In this document: piece after piece, positions 47,547 through 57,092 of the stretch | Position numbering within the stretch: position 1 is the stretch's first letter | How the letters are laid out: every line of letters starts with the position of its first letter | NCBI GenBank assembly: GCA_005885555.1 | Contig: VAWN01000023.1 | Span: 62,001 to 126,000 of the forward strand | Source of the DNA: Actinomycetota bacterium | GTDB lineage: Bacteria; Actinomycetota; Actinomycetes; Mycobacteriales; Micromonosporaceae | Length of the DNA stretch: 64,000 bases | Direction of reading: 5' to 3' | Program-made: the position numbers and the translations under genes | Notes under the pieces: model-generated | Seen by the model: the letters and a program-made list of their open reading frames with translations, nothing else | Database searches by the model: none | Told to the model about the DNA's origin: nothing

Positions 47547-48262
47547 GTCGTTCCTTTCACCGCGGTCAACCGTTCCCCGCGCAGCCGGTCCGACCAGGTG
47601 TCGTCCAGCGGCTCCAGGGTCTGCCGGCCGGTCGCCCACCGCAGCAGCAGGTCGGCGAGGGCCGGGTTGCGCGACAGGGCCGGACCGTGCGAGTAGGTAC
47701 CCAGGACCGTACCGGACCAGGCGCCCTCGGTCTGCCCGTCGTTGCCGACCCCGACGCTGACCCGGGCCAGCGGCCGGACGTCGGGGCCCAGGTGGGTACG
47801 GCCGCCGTGGTTCTCGAAACCGGTCAGCGTCGGCAGCCCCAGGTCGGGGTCGACCTCGCCGGCCAGCTCACCGACCGCGCGGCTGGGACCCCGGTCGGAG
47901 GACAGGTCGAGCAGCTCCAGGCCGGTGCACCGCTGGCCCTTGGCGAAGAACGACGCGCCCATCAGCTGGTACCCGGCGCAGACCGCGAACACGACAGCCC
48001 GCCGTTCGACCGCCTTGCGCAGCCCGCCGTCGGCGATCAGCCGCTGCGCCGCCAGCGCCTGCGGCCCGTCCTCGCCGCCGCCGAGCAGGTAGATGTCGGC
48101 CTCGACGGGTACCGGCTGGTCCGACCTGACCTCGGACGGCTCGACGGTCAGCCCGCGCAGGTGCGCCCGGCGGGCCAGGATCAGCAGGTTGCCCCGGTCG
48201 CCGTAGGTGGACAGCAGGTCGGGGTACAGCCAGACGATCCGCAGTCGGGATTCAGTTGACAC
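47543..48262 (-). CDS. gatD: Lipid II isoglutaminyl synthase, glutaminase subunit
   Basis: A 239-residue class I (triad) glutamine amidotransferase, CobB/CobQ-like. The nucleophile is in VVFAVCAGYQLMG and the His in GTVLGTYSHGPALSRNP; LLGGGEDGPQAL is also typical. With MurT it amidates D-Glu of lipid II to D-isoglutamine. The GTG overlaps murT by 11 bp. Confidence 0.92.
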   Translation of the reverse strand: MSTESRLRIVWLYPDLLSTYGDRGNLLILARRAHLRGLTVEPSEVRSDQPVPVEADIYLLGGGEDGPQALAAQRLIADGGLRKAVERRAVVFAVCAGYQLMGASFFAKGQRCTGLELLDLSSDRGPSRAVGELAGEVDPDLGLPTLTGFENHGGRTHLGPDVRPLARVSVGVGNDGQTEGAWSGTVLGTYSHGPALSRNPALADLLLRWATGRQTLEPLDDTWSDRLRGERLTAVKGTT

Positions 48263-49493
48263 GGTCCAACTCCGCTCGGATGTCCTGGAAGGCGGTGTAG
48301 TTCGCGATGACCTCCAGCCGCCCCGGGGGTACCGCGGCGAGCGCGGCCGCGAACGTCGGTACGTGCCGGAACGGCACCTCGTTGACCTCCAGCCGGACCG
48401 CGAGGTCGAAGGCACGGTCGCCGGTGATCAGCACCGGCCGGCCGCGCAGCGGCGCGAAGTCGACGTCGAACAGCCACGAGGTGTCCAGGCCGTCCGGGTC
48501 GCGCGCGTTGATGGACAGCAGGGTCGGCGCCTGGTCGGCCATGTCGAAGGCCTCCAGCCAGCCGGCCGGGTTCTTGGCCAGCAGCAGCCGGATCGCCCGG
48601 CCGTCCCGCTGTACCTGGGCGTACCGGCCGGCCACCGACGCCACCTCGGCCAGCCGGGGCAGTGCGTCGGCGGGAGCGACCCCGAACCGTGCCGCGACGG
48701 CGAGCGCGGTCGCCGCGTTGGCGCGGTTGACCCGGCCGGGCAGTTGCAGGTGGACCGGGTACCGGTTGCCGTCCGGCCCGACGACCGCCTCGCCGTCCAG
48801 CCGCCACTGGGGCGCGGGGCGCCGCAGGTTGCACGTGGTGCACCGCCAGTCGGCGTCGACACCGTCGTCCGCGCGCACGATCGCACCGCCGCACTCCGGG
48901 CAGACCCAGGAGTCGTCGTGCCAGCGCTGCCCGGCCGCGACCCAGGTGACGTTCGTGCTCTCGGCGGCGGCGAACACGACCATCGGGTCGTCCGCGTTGG
49001 CCACCAGGTGCACCGGCTTGTCACGCAGCGCGTCGCGCCACAGCTGGGCCATCATCGCCACCTCCTTGGCCCGGTCGAGCTGGTCCCGGGACAGGTTCAG
49101 CAGCGCGATCACCCTCGGTCCGGTCGCGGCGAGCACCTGGGGCAGGTAGTGCTCGTCGACCTCCAGTACCGCATAAGGGGTTTCGCCGGCCTTGGCCAGC
49201 GCGGACGTGTGGCCCGTCGGCATGTTGGCGCCGTAGGAGTTGGTGGCGACCGGCCCGCGCACGCCGAGCGCGGCCGCGGTGAGCCGGGTCGTGGTGGTCT
49301 TGCCGTTGGTACCGGACACCAGCGCGATCTCCCGGCCGGCGGCCAGGTGGGCGAGCAGGTCCGGGTCGATGATCAACCCGAGTCGGCCACCGATCACCGA
49401 CCCGTCACCGCGCCCGGTCGCGCGGGACAGCGCGGCGGCGCCCCGCGACACCGAGGTGGCCAGCCGGGCCCGGAACGGTCTGTGCGTCGTCAC
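48252..49493 (-). CDS. murT: Lipid II isoglutaminyl synthase, Mur-ligase subunit
   Basis: ATP-dependent partner of GatD, 413 residues. It shows the Mur-ligase P-loop VSGTNGKTTTTRLTAAALG, the YAVLEVDEHYLPQV segment, a Cys4 zinc ribbon typical of MurT (CPECGG and CTTCNL), and the C-terminal MurT domain. The GTG at 49493 was preferred over 49499 because TACCCT lies 7 nt upstream of it, matching other leaderless starts. It is divergent from mraZ, so wall-precursor amidation sits beside the division cluster. Confidence 0.92.
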   Translation of the reverse strand: MTTHRPFRARLATSVSRGAAALSRATGRGDGSVIGGRLGLIIDPDLLAHLAAGREIALVSGTNGKTTTTRLTAAALGVRGPVATNSYGANMPTGHTSALAKAGETPYAVLEVDEHYLPQVLAATGPRVIALLNLSRDQLDRAKEVAMMAQLWRDALRDKPVHLVANADDPMVVFAAAESTNVTWVAAGQRWHDDSWVCPECGGAIVRADDGVDADWRCTTCNLRRPAPQWRLDGEAVVGPDGNRYPVHLQLPGRVNRANAATALAVAARFGVAPADALPRLAEVASVAGRYAQVQRDGRAIRLLLAKNPAGWLEAFDMADQAPTLLSINARDPDGLDTSWLFDVDFAPLRGRPVLITGDRAFDLAVRLEVNEVPFRHVPTFAAALAAVPPGRLEVIANYTAFQDIRAELDRVN

Positions 49494-49500
49494 GCGCACG

Positions 49501-49506
49501 AGGGTA
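49501..49506 (-). promoter_or_regulatory. Probable -10 element of leaderless murT
   Basis: On the - strand TACCCT ends 7 nt before the GTG at 49493, which is the reason for choosing that start. Confidence 0.45.
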
Positions 49507-49742
49507 GCGAAGGCGCGGAGAACCGAGTACCGGTCCCGGCATCATCCACTTCGCTCCACCCCGGCGCCCCGAGCCCGGGGCTTCCGTGCCCGGCTCGGCG
49601 GTTCGTACTGTTTTGTAGCGAACCCGATCGGGTGATCGTCGGCTGTCGTACCGGCCCACCCGGTACCGCCCTCCACTCCACACCACCCCCTCTGACCTGG
49701 GCATTTGCGTTTTCGTGCGGCCGTGAGTCGGCTGGTTTACCG

Positions 49743-49770
49743 TTGACCGTGGAGGGAAGTGGAGTAGAGT
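49743..49770 (+). promoter_or_regulatory. mraZ promoter
   Basis: TTGACC (49743-49748) and TAGAGT (49765-49770) are separated by 16 bp, a good vegetative promoter. The expected transcript start is near 49777, leaving a leader of about 57 nt with GAGGAGG before the mraZ GTG. The spacer and -10 are covered by the GTGG repeats. Confidence 0.75.
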
Positions 49771-49784
49771 GGGGCGCGGTGGTA
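49749..49784 (+). promoter_or_regulatory. MraZ operator: four 10-bp GTGG repeats
   Basis: GTGGAG, GTGGAG, GTGGGG and GTGGTA begin at 49749, 49759, 49769 and 49779, an exact 10-bp period. MraZ binds tandem GTGG/TGGG-type repeats at its own promoter in other bacteria, so this is a probable autoregulatory site that would block the -10. Confidence 0.8.
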
Positions 49785-49833
49785 GGGCCGGGAGGCTCTA
49801 CCCGCCCAGGGGGACGGGCGAGGAGGTGGGGTC

Positions 49834-50265
49834 GTGTTTCTCGGCACCCATACCCCGCGCCTGGACGACAAGGGGCGGCTGATCCTCCCTGCGAAGTTCC
49901 GGGAAGAGCTGGCGGGAGGTGTCGTGATCACCAAGGGACAGGAGCGCTGCCTCTACGCGTTCCCGATGCCGGAGTTCCAGCGCATCGCCGGGCAGCTTCG
50001 CGAAACGCCGGTCACCAACAAGGCGGCCCGGGCCTACAGCCGGGTGTTCTTCGCCAGCGCACACGACGAGGTGCCCGACAAGCAGGGCCGGGTGACCATC
50101 CCGGGACACCTGCGGGAGTACGCCGGGCTGGACCGCGAACTCGTCGTGATCGGGGCGAGCACCCGGGTGGAGATCTGGGACAAGCAGTCCTGGGACAGCT
50201 ACCTCGCCGAGAGCGAAGAGGACTTCGCCGGCATCAAGGAGGGGGTGCTGCCCGGCGGGCTGTGA
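49834..50265 (+). CDS. mraZ: Transcriptional regulator MraZ
   Basis: A 143-residue protein with two SpoVT/AbrB-like domains: [20 protein letters not shown] and [20 protein letters not shown]. It forms rings that bind DNA repeats and controls the division/cell-wall cluster. The GTG has GAGGAGG about 8 nt upstream. It is the first gene of the cluster, and a 207-bp structured gap separates it from rsmH. Confidence 0.95.
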   Translation: MFLGTHTPRLDDKGRLILPAKFREELAGGVVITKGQERCLYAFPMPEFQRIAGQLRETPVTNKAARAYSRVFFASAHDEVPDKQGRVTIPGHLREYAGLDRELVVIGASTRVEIWDKQSWDSYLAESEEDFAGIKEGVLPGGL

Positions 50266-50305
50266 CGGCGTGACGTGCCGGCTCGGCCAGGGTCGGTGGC
50301 ACTGC

Positions 50306-50406
50306 CCGCCGCCGTACCGCGAGATCTCCAGCCGCACGCGTTCCTGGCGTCCCTTCCCCGGTGCCAGGAGGGCGGTGCGGATGGGGATCTGACGGTACGG
50401 CGGCGG
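50306..50406. other. Nested 101-nt palindrome between mraZ and rsmH
   Basis: The outer arms are a perfect 14-bp inverted repeat (CCGCCGCCGTACCG and its complement). Inside, GATCTCC/GGGGATC (one GU), CCGCAC/GTGCGG and CCTGGC/GCCAGG pair in the same order, so the whole stretch folds into one long interrupted hairpin. There is no T-tract. It may be an RNA processing or stability element inside the division operon, or a mobile palindrome. Confidence 0.75.
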
Positions 50407-50472
50407 TGACGACCAGGGGACCGGTGGACCGCGAAACCACCCGGGCCGCACCTGGTGGGCAAGGGGGTCGAG

Positions 50473-51549
50473 ATGGGGAGCCACACCCCGGTGCTGCTTG
50501 AGCGGTGCCTGGAGCTGCTGGCCCCCGCCCTTGCCGCGCCGGGCCGGTCCGGACGGGACGCGATCCACGTCGACGCCACGCTGGGGCTCGGTGGGCATGC
50601 GGAAGCCGTGCTCGTCGGGTACCCCCGGTTGGTTCTGGTCGGGTTGGACCGCGACCCGCAGGCCCTGCGCCTGGCCGGGGAGCGGCTGGCCCGGTACGCC
50701 GACCGGACCCGGCTGGTGCACGCCCGGTACGACGAGCTGCCGGGGGTGCTCGACGAGCTGGGGTACGGGCCGGTCGACGGGGTGCTGTTCGACCTCGGCG
50801 TCTCCTCGATGCAGCTGGACGAGCCGGCGCGCGGGTTCGCCTACGCGCGGGACGCCCCGCTGGACATGCGGATGGACCAGACCCGGGGGCGCACCGCGCA
50901 GGAGGTGGTCAACACCTACGACGCGGCGAGCCTGGCCCGGATCCTGCGGGGGTACGGCGAGGAGCGCTTCGCCCGGCAGATCGCCTCGGCGATCGTCCGG
51001 GAGCGGGCGCGCGCGCCGATCACCTCGTCCGCGCGGCTGGCGGAGCTGGTCGAGCGGGCGATCCCGGCGCCGGCCCGGCGTACCGGCGGCCACCCGGCCA
51101 AGCGCACGTTCCAGGCGCTGCGCATCGAGGTCAACGGCGAGCTCGACGCGCTGTCCGCCGGGGTACCGGCGGCGCTGGACCGGCTGGCCGTCGGTGGGCG
51201 GGCGGTGGTGCTGTCGTACCACTCGCTGGAGGACCGGATCGTCAAGCAGGCGATGGCGGTACGGGCCCGGTCGTCGGCACCGGTCGACCTGCCGGTCGAG
51301 CCGGTCGGGTCGGGGCCGCGGCTGCGGTTGCTGACGAAGGGGGCGGAGCTGCCGTCCGAGGTGGAGGTCGCGGCGAACCCGCGGGCCGCCTCGGTCCGGC
51401 TGCGGGCCGCGGAACGGATAGACGAACGCAAGCGGGTGCAGGTCAAGGCCATGCACCAACCCGGTACCCGTGGGGGCGCGCGGCACCGGGAGGACAACGA
51501 CCGAGGGGGAGGGTATGACGACGTCGACCGCGACGACGATTCGTCGTGA
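50473..51549 (+). CDS. rsmH: 16S rRNA (cytosine-1402-N4)-methyltransferase
   Basis: Methylates C1402 of 16S rRNA (MraW/RsmH). The 358 residues show [54 protein letters not shown], a [13 protein letters not shown] motif and [14 protein letters not shown]. The ATG at 50473 has AAGGGGG upstream and begins at the conserved HTPVLL region; a GTG at 50455 is less likely. The C-terminus has an acidic tail and overlaps ftsL by 35 bp. Confidence 0.94.
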   Translation: MGSHTPVLLERCLELLAPALAAPGRSGRDAIHVDATLGLGGHAEAVLVGYPRLVLVGLDRDPQALRLAGERLARYADRTRLVHARYDELPGVLDELGYGPVDGVLFDLGVSSMQLDEPARGFAYARDAPLDMRMDQTRGRTAQEVVNTYDAASLARILRGYGEERFARQIASAIVRERARAPITSSARLAELVERAIPAPARRTGGHPAKRTFQALRIEVNGELDALSAGVPAALDRLAVGGRAVVLSYHSLEDRIVKQAMAVRARSSAPVDLPVEPVGSGPRLRLLTKGAELPSEVEVAANPRAASVRLRAAERIDERKRVQVKAMHQPGTRGGARHREDNDRGGGYDDVDRDDDSS

Positions 51550-51973
51550 GCCGATCCGGACGCAGCCGGCCAAGCGGCTGCCGAAGGCTGAGCGGCTGCC
51601 GAAAGCGCAGCGGCCGCGCAAGGCGACGCTGCGGGTGGCGCCGCCGGCACCGGTGACGGTGGCCCGCGCGCCGTTCGTGGCGCTGGTACTGGTCGTGGTG
51701 GTCGCTGGGGTGCTCGGCATCCTGGTGCTCAACACGAAGATCAACGAGAACGCCTTCACGCTGTCTCACCTGCAGGACCAGCAGAGCGCGCTGGACCAGC
51801 AGGAGCAGCAGCTCGACCAGCACCTGGCGGTACTGGAGGCGCCGAACAGCCTGGCCGCGGCGGCCGCCCGGTTCGGGTTGATCCCCTCGGGTACCCCGGC
51901 ATACCTGCCGCTGCCGAACGGGCAGACGGTGGGCGTACCGCAGCCTGCCGCAGCGGGCCAGCGAGGGCGCTGA
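51515..51973 (+). CDS. ftsL: FtsL-like cell division protein
   Basis: A 152-residue single-pass protein: a basic N-terminus with repeated [16 protein letters not shown], a membrane helix ([20 protein letters not shown]), and a leucine/glutamine-rich periplasmic coiled coil ([20 protein letters not shown]). The layout and position between rsmH and ftsI identify FtsL, which works with FtsB/DivIC and FtsQ in the divisome. The ATG has GAGGGGGAGGG upstream. Confidence 0.82.
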   Translation: MTTSTATTIRREPIRTQPAKRLPKAERLPKAQRPRKATLRVAPPAPVTVARAPFVALVLVVVVAGVLGILVLNTKINENAFTLSHLQDQQSALDQQEQQLDQHLAVLEAPNSLAAAAARFGLIPSGTPAYLPLPNGQTVGVPQPAAAGQRGR

Positions 51974-51976
51974 GCC

Positions 51977-54118
51977 GTGCCGCCGCGGGGGCGTGATCGC
52001 AGGGAGCCGCCCGAGCCGACCGTGGTACCGATCCGCGGCCGCTCGGGCGGGGCCCGCGCGGCCACGCCCGCCCGGACAGGTGCGGCCGGCGGTACGGCCC
52101 GGGGAAGCGCGGCCACGCCCGCCCGGGCGGGGCGGTCGGGGATCGGCGACGCCCGCCGGTACACCCCGCGGGGGCGGACCACGCGCGAGACGGGTACCCG
52201 CGATCCGTTCCGGCCGGCGCTCGAACTGCTGCACGGCTCGCCGGGTACCCGCGCCGCGTCCGACCGTGCCGCCGCGCCGCCCCGACAGCGGGTCGCGCCG
52301 GCCGGTACCCCCGCGAAGGCCCGGCCGACCCGCACCGCGCCGCGCCGGCCCGCGCGCAAGCCGAAGCGGCCGCCGCGGCTGGCCGAACCCGGCCGGCGGC
52401 TGCGTGTCGGTACCGTGCTGATGCTGGTGTTCTTCACGGCCATCGCGGGCCGCCTGGTGACGCTGCAGCTCACCGATGCCGGCGAGATCGCCCGGCGCGG
52501 CCTGCACGACCGCCTGGCCCACGAGGTGCTGTTCGCGCCGCGGGGGGCGATCCTCGACCGCTCCGGCACCGTGCTCGCGCACAGTGTCGACGCGCGCTAC
52601 GTGTACGCCGACCCGTCGAAGATCTCCGCCAAGGACGTGATGTCCAACGCGGCGGCACTGCGTGACCTGCTCGGCCGGCCGGTGTCCGAGCTGGTACCGC
52701 TGATGTCGCGCAAGAAGCGCGCGGACGGCAGCGTCGACCAGTTCGAGTACCTCGCGCGCGGGGTGGACATCGCGACCGGCAACGCGGTCGAGGCGCTGAA
52801 CCTGCCCGGCATCGGGGTGGTCCGCGACGAGCGGCGCGACGAGCCCGGGCACGACCTGGCGGCGAACCTGATCGGCTTCACCGGCTACGACGGCAGCGGG
52901 CTGACCGGGCTGGAGGCGGCATTCGACCCGGTGCTGGCCGGGGCGAACGGTACCCGCGTGTTCGAGACCGGGCACGGCGACCTGGGTACCAAGATCCCGG
53001 GCGGGTACGAGGAGGACACCCCGGCCCGGCCGGGCAACTCGCTGCGGCTGACCATCAACCGCGACGTGCAGTACGCCGTGCAGCAGATCCTCGGGCAGCG
53101 GATGGCCGCGGTGAAGGCCGACTTCGGCGCGGCCGTGGTGCTCGACGTGCACACCGGCGAGGTACTGGCCCAGGCGAGCTTCCCCGGCTACGACGCGGCG
53201 CAGCCGGACAGGTCCACAGCGGTGCAACGGATCGACGGGCCGACCCAGATCGTGGTGGATCCCGGCTCGGTACACAAGGTGATCACGCTGGCGACCGGGC
53301 TGCAGACCGGCGCGATCGCGCCGGATGCGGCGGTCCCGCTGCCGGGCTCGTGGATCCGCAAGGGGGACACCCGGTTCGAGGACACCACGCCGCTGAAGTC
53401 CGGCACGCGGATCACGATCCCGGGCATCCTGGCGTACTCGTCGAACGTCGGCACGATCACGGTCGCGGACAAGGCCGGCGCGCAGGCGCTGTACGACTAC
53501 CAGGTCCGGTTCGGCCTGGGCAGCCCGACGAAGGAGGGCATGCCGGGCGAGTCGCCGGGCCTGGTGCAGCCGCCGAGCCGGTGGAGCGGGTCCAGCTACG
53601 GGTCGATCCCGATCGGTATGGGCGTGTCGGTCACCCCGCTGCAGATGGCCGCGGTGTACGCGACGATCGCCAACGGCGGGGTGTACGTCCAGCCGCACCT
53701 GATCCAAGCGACGATCGCGCCCGACGGCACGGTACGCCCGGCCGACCCGGCGCTGCGCCGTACCGTGCTGTCCCAGCTCACCGCCGACACGCTGCGCCAG
53801 GATCTGGAGGCCGTCGTCACCGCGCCGGGCGCGACCGGGCACTCGGCCGCGGTACCGGGGTACCGGGTGGCCGGCAAGACCGGCACCGGCCTGCAGGTCA
53901 AGGACGGCAAGTATGTGGCCGGCGAGGTGGCCTCGTTCATCGGCATGGCGCCGGCCGAGGCGCCCCGCTACGTGATCGCGGTCTTCGCGCACAGCCCGGG
54001 CGGGGAGGGCGGCGCGGTCGCCGCACCGGCCTTCCGGGACATGATGGCGTTCACGTTGCGCTACTTCCAGGTACCGCCAAGTGTGGGTACCGCGCCGAAG
54101 TTCACCCTGACCTTGTGA
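51977..54118 (+). CDS. ftsI: Division transpeptidase, class B PBP (PBP3)
   Basis: A 713-residue septal peptidoglycan transpeptidase. A long basic, proline/alanine-rich cytoplasmic N-terminus of about 145 residues precedes the membrane helix (VLMLVFFTAIAGRLVTLQL). The pedestal domain carries RGAILDRSGTVLA. Active-site motifs are S431-V-H-K, S488-S-N and K634-T-G. Compared with E. coli FtsI the N-terminal extension is much longer, a common actinobacterial feature. The gene begins 3 bp after ftsL. Confidence 0.95.
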   Translation: MPPRGRDRREPPEPTVVPIRGRSGGARAATPARTGAAGGTARGSAATPARAGRSGIGDARRYTPRGRTTRETGTRDPFRPALELLHGSPGTRAASDRAAAPPRQRVAPAGTPAKARPTRTAPRRPARKPKRPPRLAEPGRRLRVGTVLMLVFFTAIAGRLVTLQLTDAGEIARRGLHDRLAHEVLFAPRGAILDRSGTVLAHSVDARYVYADPSKISAKDVMSNAAALRDLLGRPVSELVPLMSRKKRADGSVDQFEYLARGVDIATGNAVEALNLPGIGVVRDERRDEPGHDLAANLIGFTGYDGSGLTGLEAAFDPVLAGANGTRVFETGHGDLGTKIPGGYEEDTPARPGNSLRLTINRDVQYAVQQILGQRMAAVKADFGAAVVLDVHTGEVLAQASFPGYDAAQPDRSTAVQRIDGPTQIVVDPGSVHKVITLATGLQTGAIAPDAAVPLPGSWIRKGDTRFEDTTPLKSGTRITIPGILAYSSNVGTITVADKAGAQALYDYQVRFGLGSPTKEGMPGESPGLVQPPSRWSGSSYGSIPIGMGVSVTPLQMAAVYATIANGGVYVQPHLIQATIAPDGTVRPADPALRRTVLSQLTADTLRQDLEAVVTAPGATGHSAAVPGYRVAGKTGTGLQVKDGKYVAGEVASFIGMAPAEAPRYVIAVFAHSPGGEGGAVAAPAFRDMMAFTLRYFQVPPSVGTAPKFTLTL

Positions 54119-54148
54119 GGCAGCATCGGCGTTCCGGCCCGCAGCCGG

Positions 54149-54154
54149 TAGGGT
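54149..54154 (+). promoter_or_regulatory. Possible internal -10 element before murE
   Basis: TAGGGT ends 8 nt before the murE GTG at 54163, in a 44-bp gap without a Shine-Dalgarno sequence, so a secondary leaderless promoter may exist inside the cluster. Confidence 0.4.
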
Positions 54155-54162
54155 CTGACGGC

Positions 54163-55692
54163 GTGCCCGGCTATCCGCGTCCCCGGACGGTACCCGCCCG
54201 CTCGCTCGGCGAGCTGGCGGCACTGCTCGGCGTGGCGGCGTCCGGCGGGCGCCCCGGCCCCGGCGAGCGCCCCGGCGCCGGCGGGCGCCCCGGCCCCGGA
54301 CCGACGGTCACCGGGGTGACCCTCGCCAGCGACACCGTCGTGCCCGGTGACCTGTTCGCCGCGCTGCCCGGGTCGCGCGCGCACGGCGCCCGGTACATCG
54401 GGGCGGCCCGGGCGGCCGGAGCGGTGGCGGTGCTGACCGACCCGGCCGGGGCGCCGGAGGCGGGCGACCTGCCCGTGCTCGTCGTCGACGACCCGCGCGC
54501 CGCCCTGGGCGAGGTGGCCGCGGAGATCTACGGCCGGCCGACGCAGCGGCTGACCGTGCTGGGGATCACCGGTACCGCCGGCAAGACCACCACGGCGTAC
54601 CTCCTTGACGCCGGCCTGCGCGCCGCCGGCCACAGCACCGCCCTGATCGGTACCGTCGAGACCCGCATCGGCGACGAGGTGCTGGACAGCGCCCGGACCA
54701 CCCCGGAGGCCAGCGACCTGCAGGCGCTGTGCGCCGTCGCGCTGGAACGCGGGGTCACCGCGCTGTCGATGGAGGTGTCCAGCCACGCGCTGGCGCTGGG
54801 CCGGGTCAACGGGATCGGGTTCGCGGTCGGCGGGTACACCAACTTCGGCACCGACCACCTGGACTTCCACGCGTCCGTGGACGAGTACTTCGCGGCCAAG
54901 GCGCTGCTGTTCGACGGGCGCTGCCGGTACGAGGTGCTGAACCTGGACGATCCGGCGCTCGGTCGGCTGCTCAGGCCGCAGACGATCACCTACTCCGCGG
55001 CCGGCGACCCGACTGCGACCTGGCGGGCCGGCGAGATCACGCCGGACGGGTACGGGCAGCGGTTCCGCGCCTACGGCCCGGACCCCGTCGAGGTCCGGCT
55101 CGCCCTGCCCGGCCGGCACAACGTGGCCAACGCGCTGCTCGCGCTGGCCAGCCTGGTCGCCGTCGGGGTGGACGCGAAGACCGCCGCCGCCGGCATCGCG
55201 ACCTGTCCGGGGGTACCCGGCCGGCTGGAGCGCGTCGCCGCACCCGGCCCGGTCGTCGGGGTGGTCGACTACGCGCACAAGCCCGACGCGATCGTCGCCG
55301 CCCTGGCCGCCCTGCGCGAGTCCACCACCGGCCGGCTGATCTGCGTGATCGGGGCCGGTGGCGACCGGGACCGGGCCAAGCGGCCGACCATGGGCAAGGC
55401 CGCCGCGCACGGTGCCGACCTGGTGATCGTCACCGACGACAACCCGCGCACCGAGGACCCGGCCGCGATCCGGGCCGACGTGCTGCGCGGCGCGGGCGAC
55501 GCCGCGATCGAGGTCGACGGCCGCCGGGCCGCCATCGCCGAGGCGGTGGCGCGCGCCGCACCCGGCGACCTGATCGCGTTGCTCGGCAAGGGACACGAGC
55601 GCGGGCAGGAGGTCGGTGCCGAGGTGTACCCGTTCGACGACCGGGTCGAGCTGGCCGCCGCGCTGGCCCGCCGGTACGGGAGCGGCGCGTGA
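54163..55692 (+). CDS. murE: UDP-MurNAc-tripeptide synthetase (meso-DAP adding)
   Basis: Adds the third residue of the stem peptide. The 509 residues contain the ligase P-loop TVLGITGTAGKTTTAYLL, MEVSSHALALGRVNG, and VTDDNPRTEDP with the DNPR motif that marks diaminopimelate-specific enzymes. The N-terminus has a low-complexity repeat (GRPGPGERPGAGGRPGPG). The stop overlaps murF (GTGA). Confidence 0.95.
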   Translation: MPGYPRPRTVPARSLGELAALLGVAASGGRPGPGERPGAGGRPGPGPTVTGVTLASDTVVPGDLFAALPGSRAHGARYIGAARAAGAVAVLTDPAGAPEAGDLPVLVVDDPRAALGEVAAEIYGRPTQRLTVLGITGTAGKTTTAYLLDAGLRAAGHSTALIGTVETRIGDEVLDSARTTPEASDLQALCAVALERGVTALSMEVSSHALALGRVNGIGFAVGGYTNFGTDHLDFHASVDEYFAAKALLFDGRCRYEVLNLDDPALGRLLRPQTITYSAAGDPTATWRAGEITPDGYGQRFRAYGPDPVEVRLALPGRHNVANALLALASLVAVGVDAKTAAAGIATCPGVPGRLERVAAPGPVVGVVDYAHKPDAIVAALAALRESTTGRLICVIGAGGDRDRAKRPTMGKAAAHGADLVIVTDDNPRTEDPAAIRADVLRGAGDAAIEVDGRRAAIAEAVARAAPGDLIALLGKGHERGQEVGAEVYPFDDRVELAAALARRYGSGA

Positions 55693-57092
55693 TCGGGCTG
55701 ACGCTGGCCGAGGTGGCCGCGGCGGTGTCCGGGCACCTCGTCGCCGCCGATCCGGCCACGGTCGTGACCGGGCCGGTCGAGTACGACTCGCGGCTGGTCG
55801 CGCCGGGCGGGCTGTTCGTCGCGTTCCCGGGCGAGCAGGTCGACGGGCACGACTACGCGGCCGCCGCGCACGCCGCCGGCGCGGTCGCGGTGCTGGCCAC
55901 CCGGGTACCGCCGCCGGGCGCGACCGCCATCCCGACCGTGCTGGTGGACGACCAGCTCACCGCGATGGCGGCGCTGGCCCACGCGGTCGTCGACCGGTTG
56001 CCCGGGTTGACCGTGGTCGGGCTGACCGGCTCGTCCGGCAAGACCACCACCAAGGACATGGTCGCCCAGCTGCTCACCGGGATGGGCCCGACCGTCGCGC
56101 CGACCGGCTCGCTCAACAACGAGCTGGGGTACCCGTACACCGTGCTCAAGTCCGGCACGCACACCCGGTACCTGGTCCTGGAGATGGGTGCCCGCGGCCT
56201 GGGCCACATCCGGTACCTGTGCGGGATCGCGCGGCCGCGCGTCGGCGTGGTGCTCAACGTCGGCGTCGCGCACCTGGGCGAGTTCGGCAGCGTAGAGGCG
56301 ATCGCCGCGGCCAAGGGCGAACTGGTCGAGGCGCTGCCGGCGGACGGGCTCGCGGTGCTCAACGCCGACGATCCCCGGGTCGCCGCCATGGCCGGCCGGA
56401 CCGCCGCCCGGGTGGCTCTCGTCGGCGAGTGCGACGCGGCCGAGGTCCGGGCCGAGGACGTCACGCTGGACGAGCGCGGGCGGGCCGGGTACACCCTGGT
56501 GACGCCGGAGGGTCGCGCGCCGGTGCGGCTCGCGGTCAGCGGGCGGCACCAGGTCGGCAACTCCCTCGCCGCGGCCGCGGTCGCCCGGGAACTCGGCCAG
56601 CCACTGCCCGACCTGGCCGAGGCGCTCGGCCGGCTGCGGCTGGTTTCCGCACGAAGGATGGATGTCTTCGACCGGCCCGACGGTGTCACCGTGATCGACG
56701 ACTCGTACAACGCCAACCCGGCCTCGACCGCGGCGGCGCTGCGCGCGCTGGCCGCGCTCGCGGGCACCGCACGGCGGACCGTCGCGGTGCTCGGCTACCT
56801 GGCCGAGCTGGGGGAGTACGAGCGCGCCGGCCACGAGGAGGTCGGGCGCCTGGCCGCCGAGCTGGGCGTGGACCTGCTGATCTCGGTCGGCGCGCCGGCC
56901 GCGCCGATCCACGACGGCGCGACCGGGGTGGCGAGTTGGGGAGGGAAGTCGGTGCGGGTGTCCGATCAGGCGGAAGCCGTCGCGCTGTTGCGCGGCGAGC
57001 TGCGGCCGGGTGATGTGGTACTGGTGAAGGGCTCGCGGTACCGCACCTGGGCGGTCGCCGACGCACTGCGCCCGCCGGAGGCCGAGCAGTGA
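55689..57092 (+). CDS. murF: UDP-MurNAc-tripeptide D-Ala-D-Ala ligase
   Basis: Adds D-Ala-D-Ala to complete the UDP-MurNAc-pentapeptide; 467 residues. Motifs are [47 protein letters not shown] and [19 protein letters not shown]. The GTG start overlaps the murE stop and its stop overlaps mraY, so the three are translated in a chain. Confidence 0.95.
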   Translation: MIGLTLAEVAAAVSGHLVAADPATVVTGPVEYDSRLVAPGGLFVAFPGEQVDGHDYAAAAHAAGAVAVLATRVPPPGATAIPTVLVDDQLTAMAALAHAVVDRLPGLTVVGLTGSSGKTTTKDMVAQLLTGMGPTVAPTGSLNNELGYPYTVLKSGTHTRYLVLEMGARGLGHIRYLCGIARPRVGVVLNVGVAHLGEFGSVEAIAAAKGELVEALPADGLAVLNADDPRVAAMAGRTAARVALVGECDAAEVRAEDVTLDERGRAGYTLVTPEGRAPVRLAVSGRHQVGNSLAAAAVARELGQPLPDLAEALGRLRLVSARRMDVFDRPDGVTVIDDSYNANPASTAAALRALAALAGTARRTVAVLGYLAELGEYERAGHEEVGRLAAELGVDLLISVGAPAAPIHDGATGVASWGGKSVRVSDQAEAVALLRGELRPGDVVLVKGSRYRTWAVADALRPPEAEQ

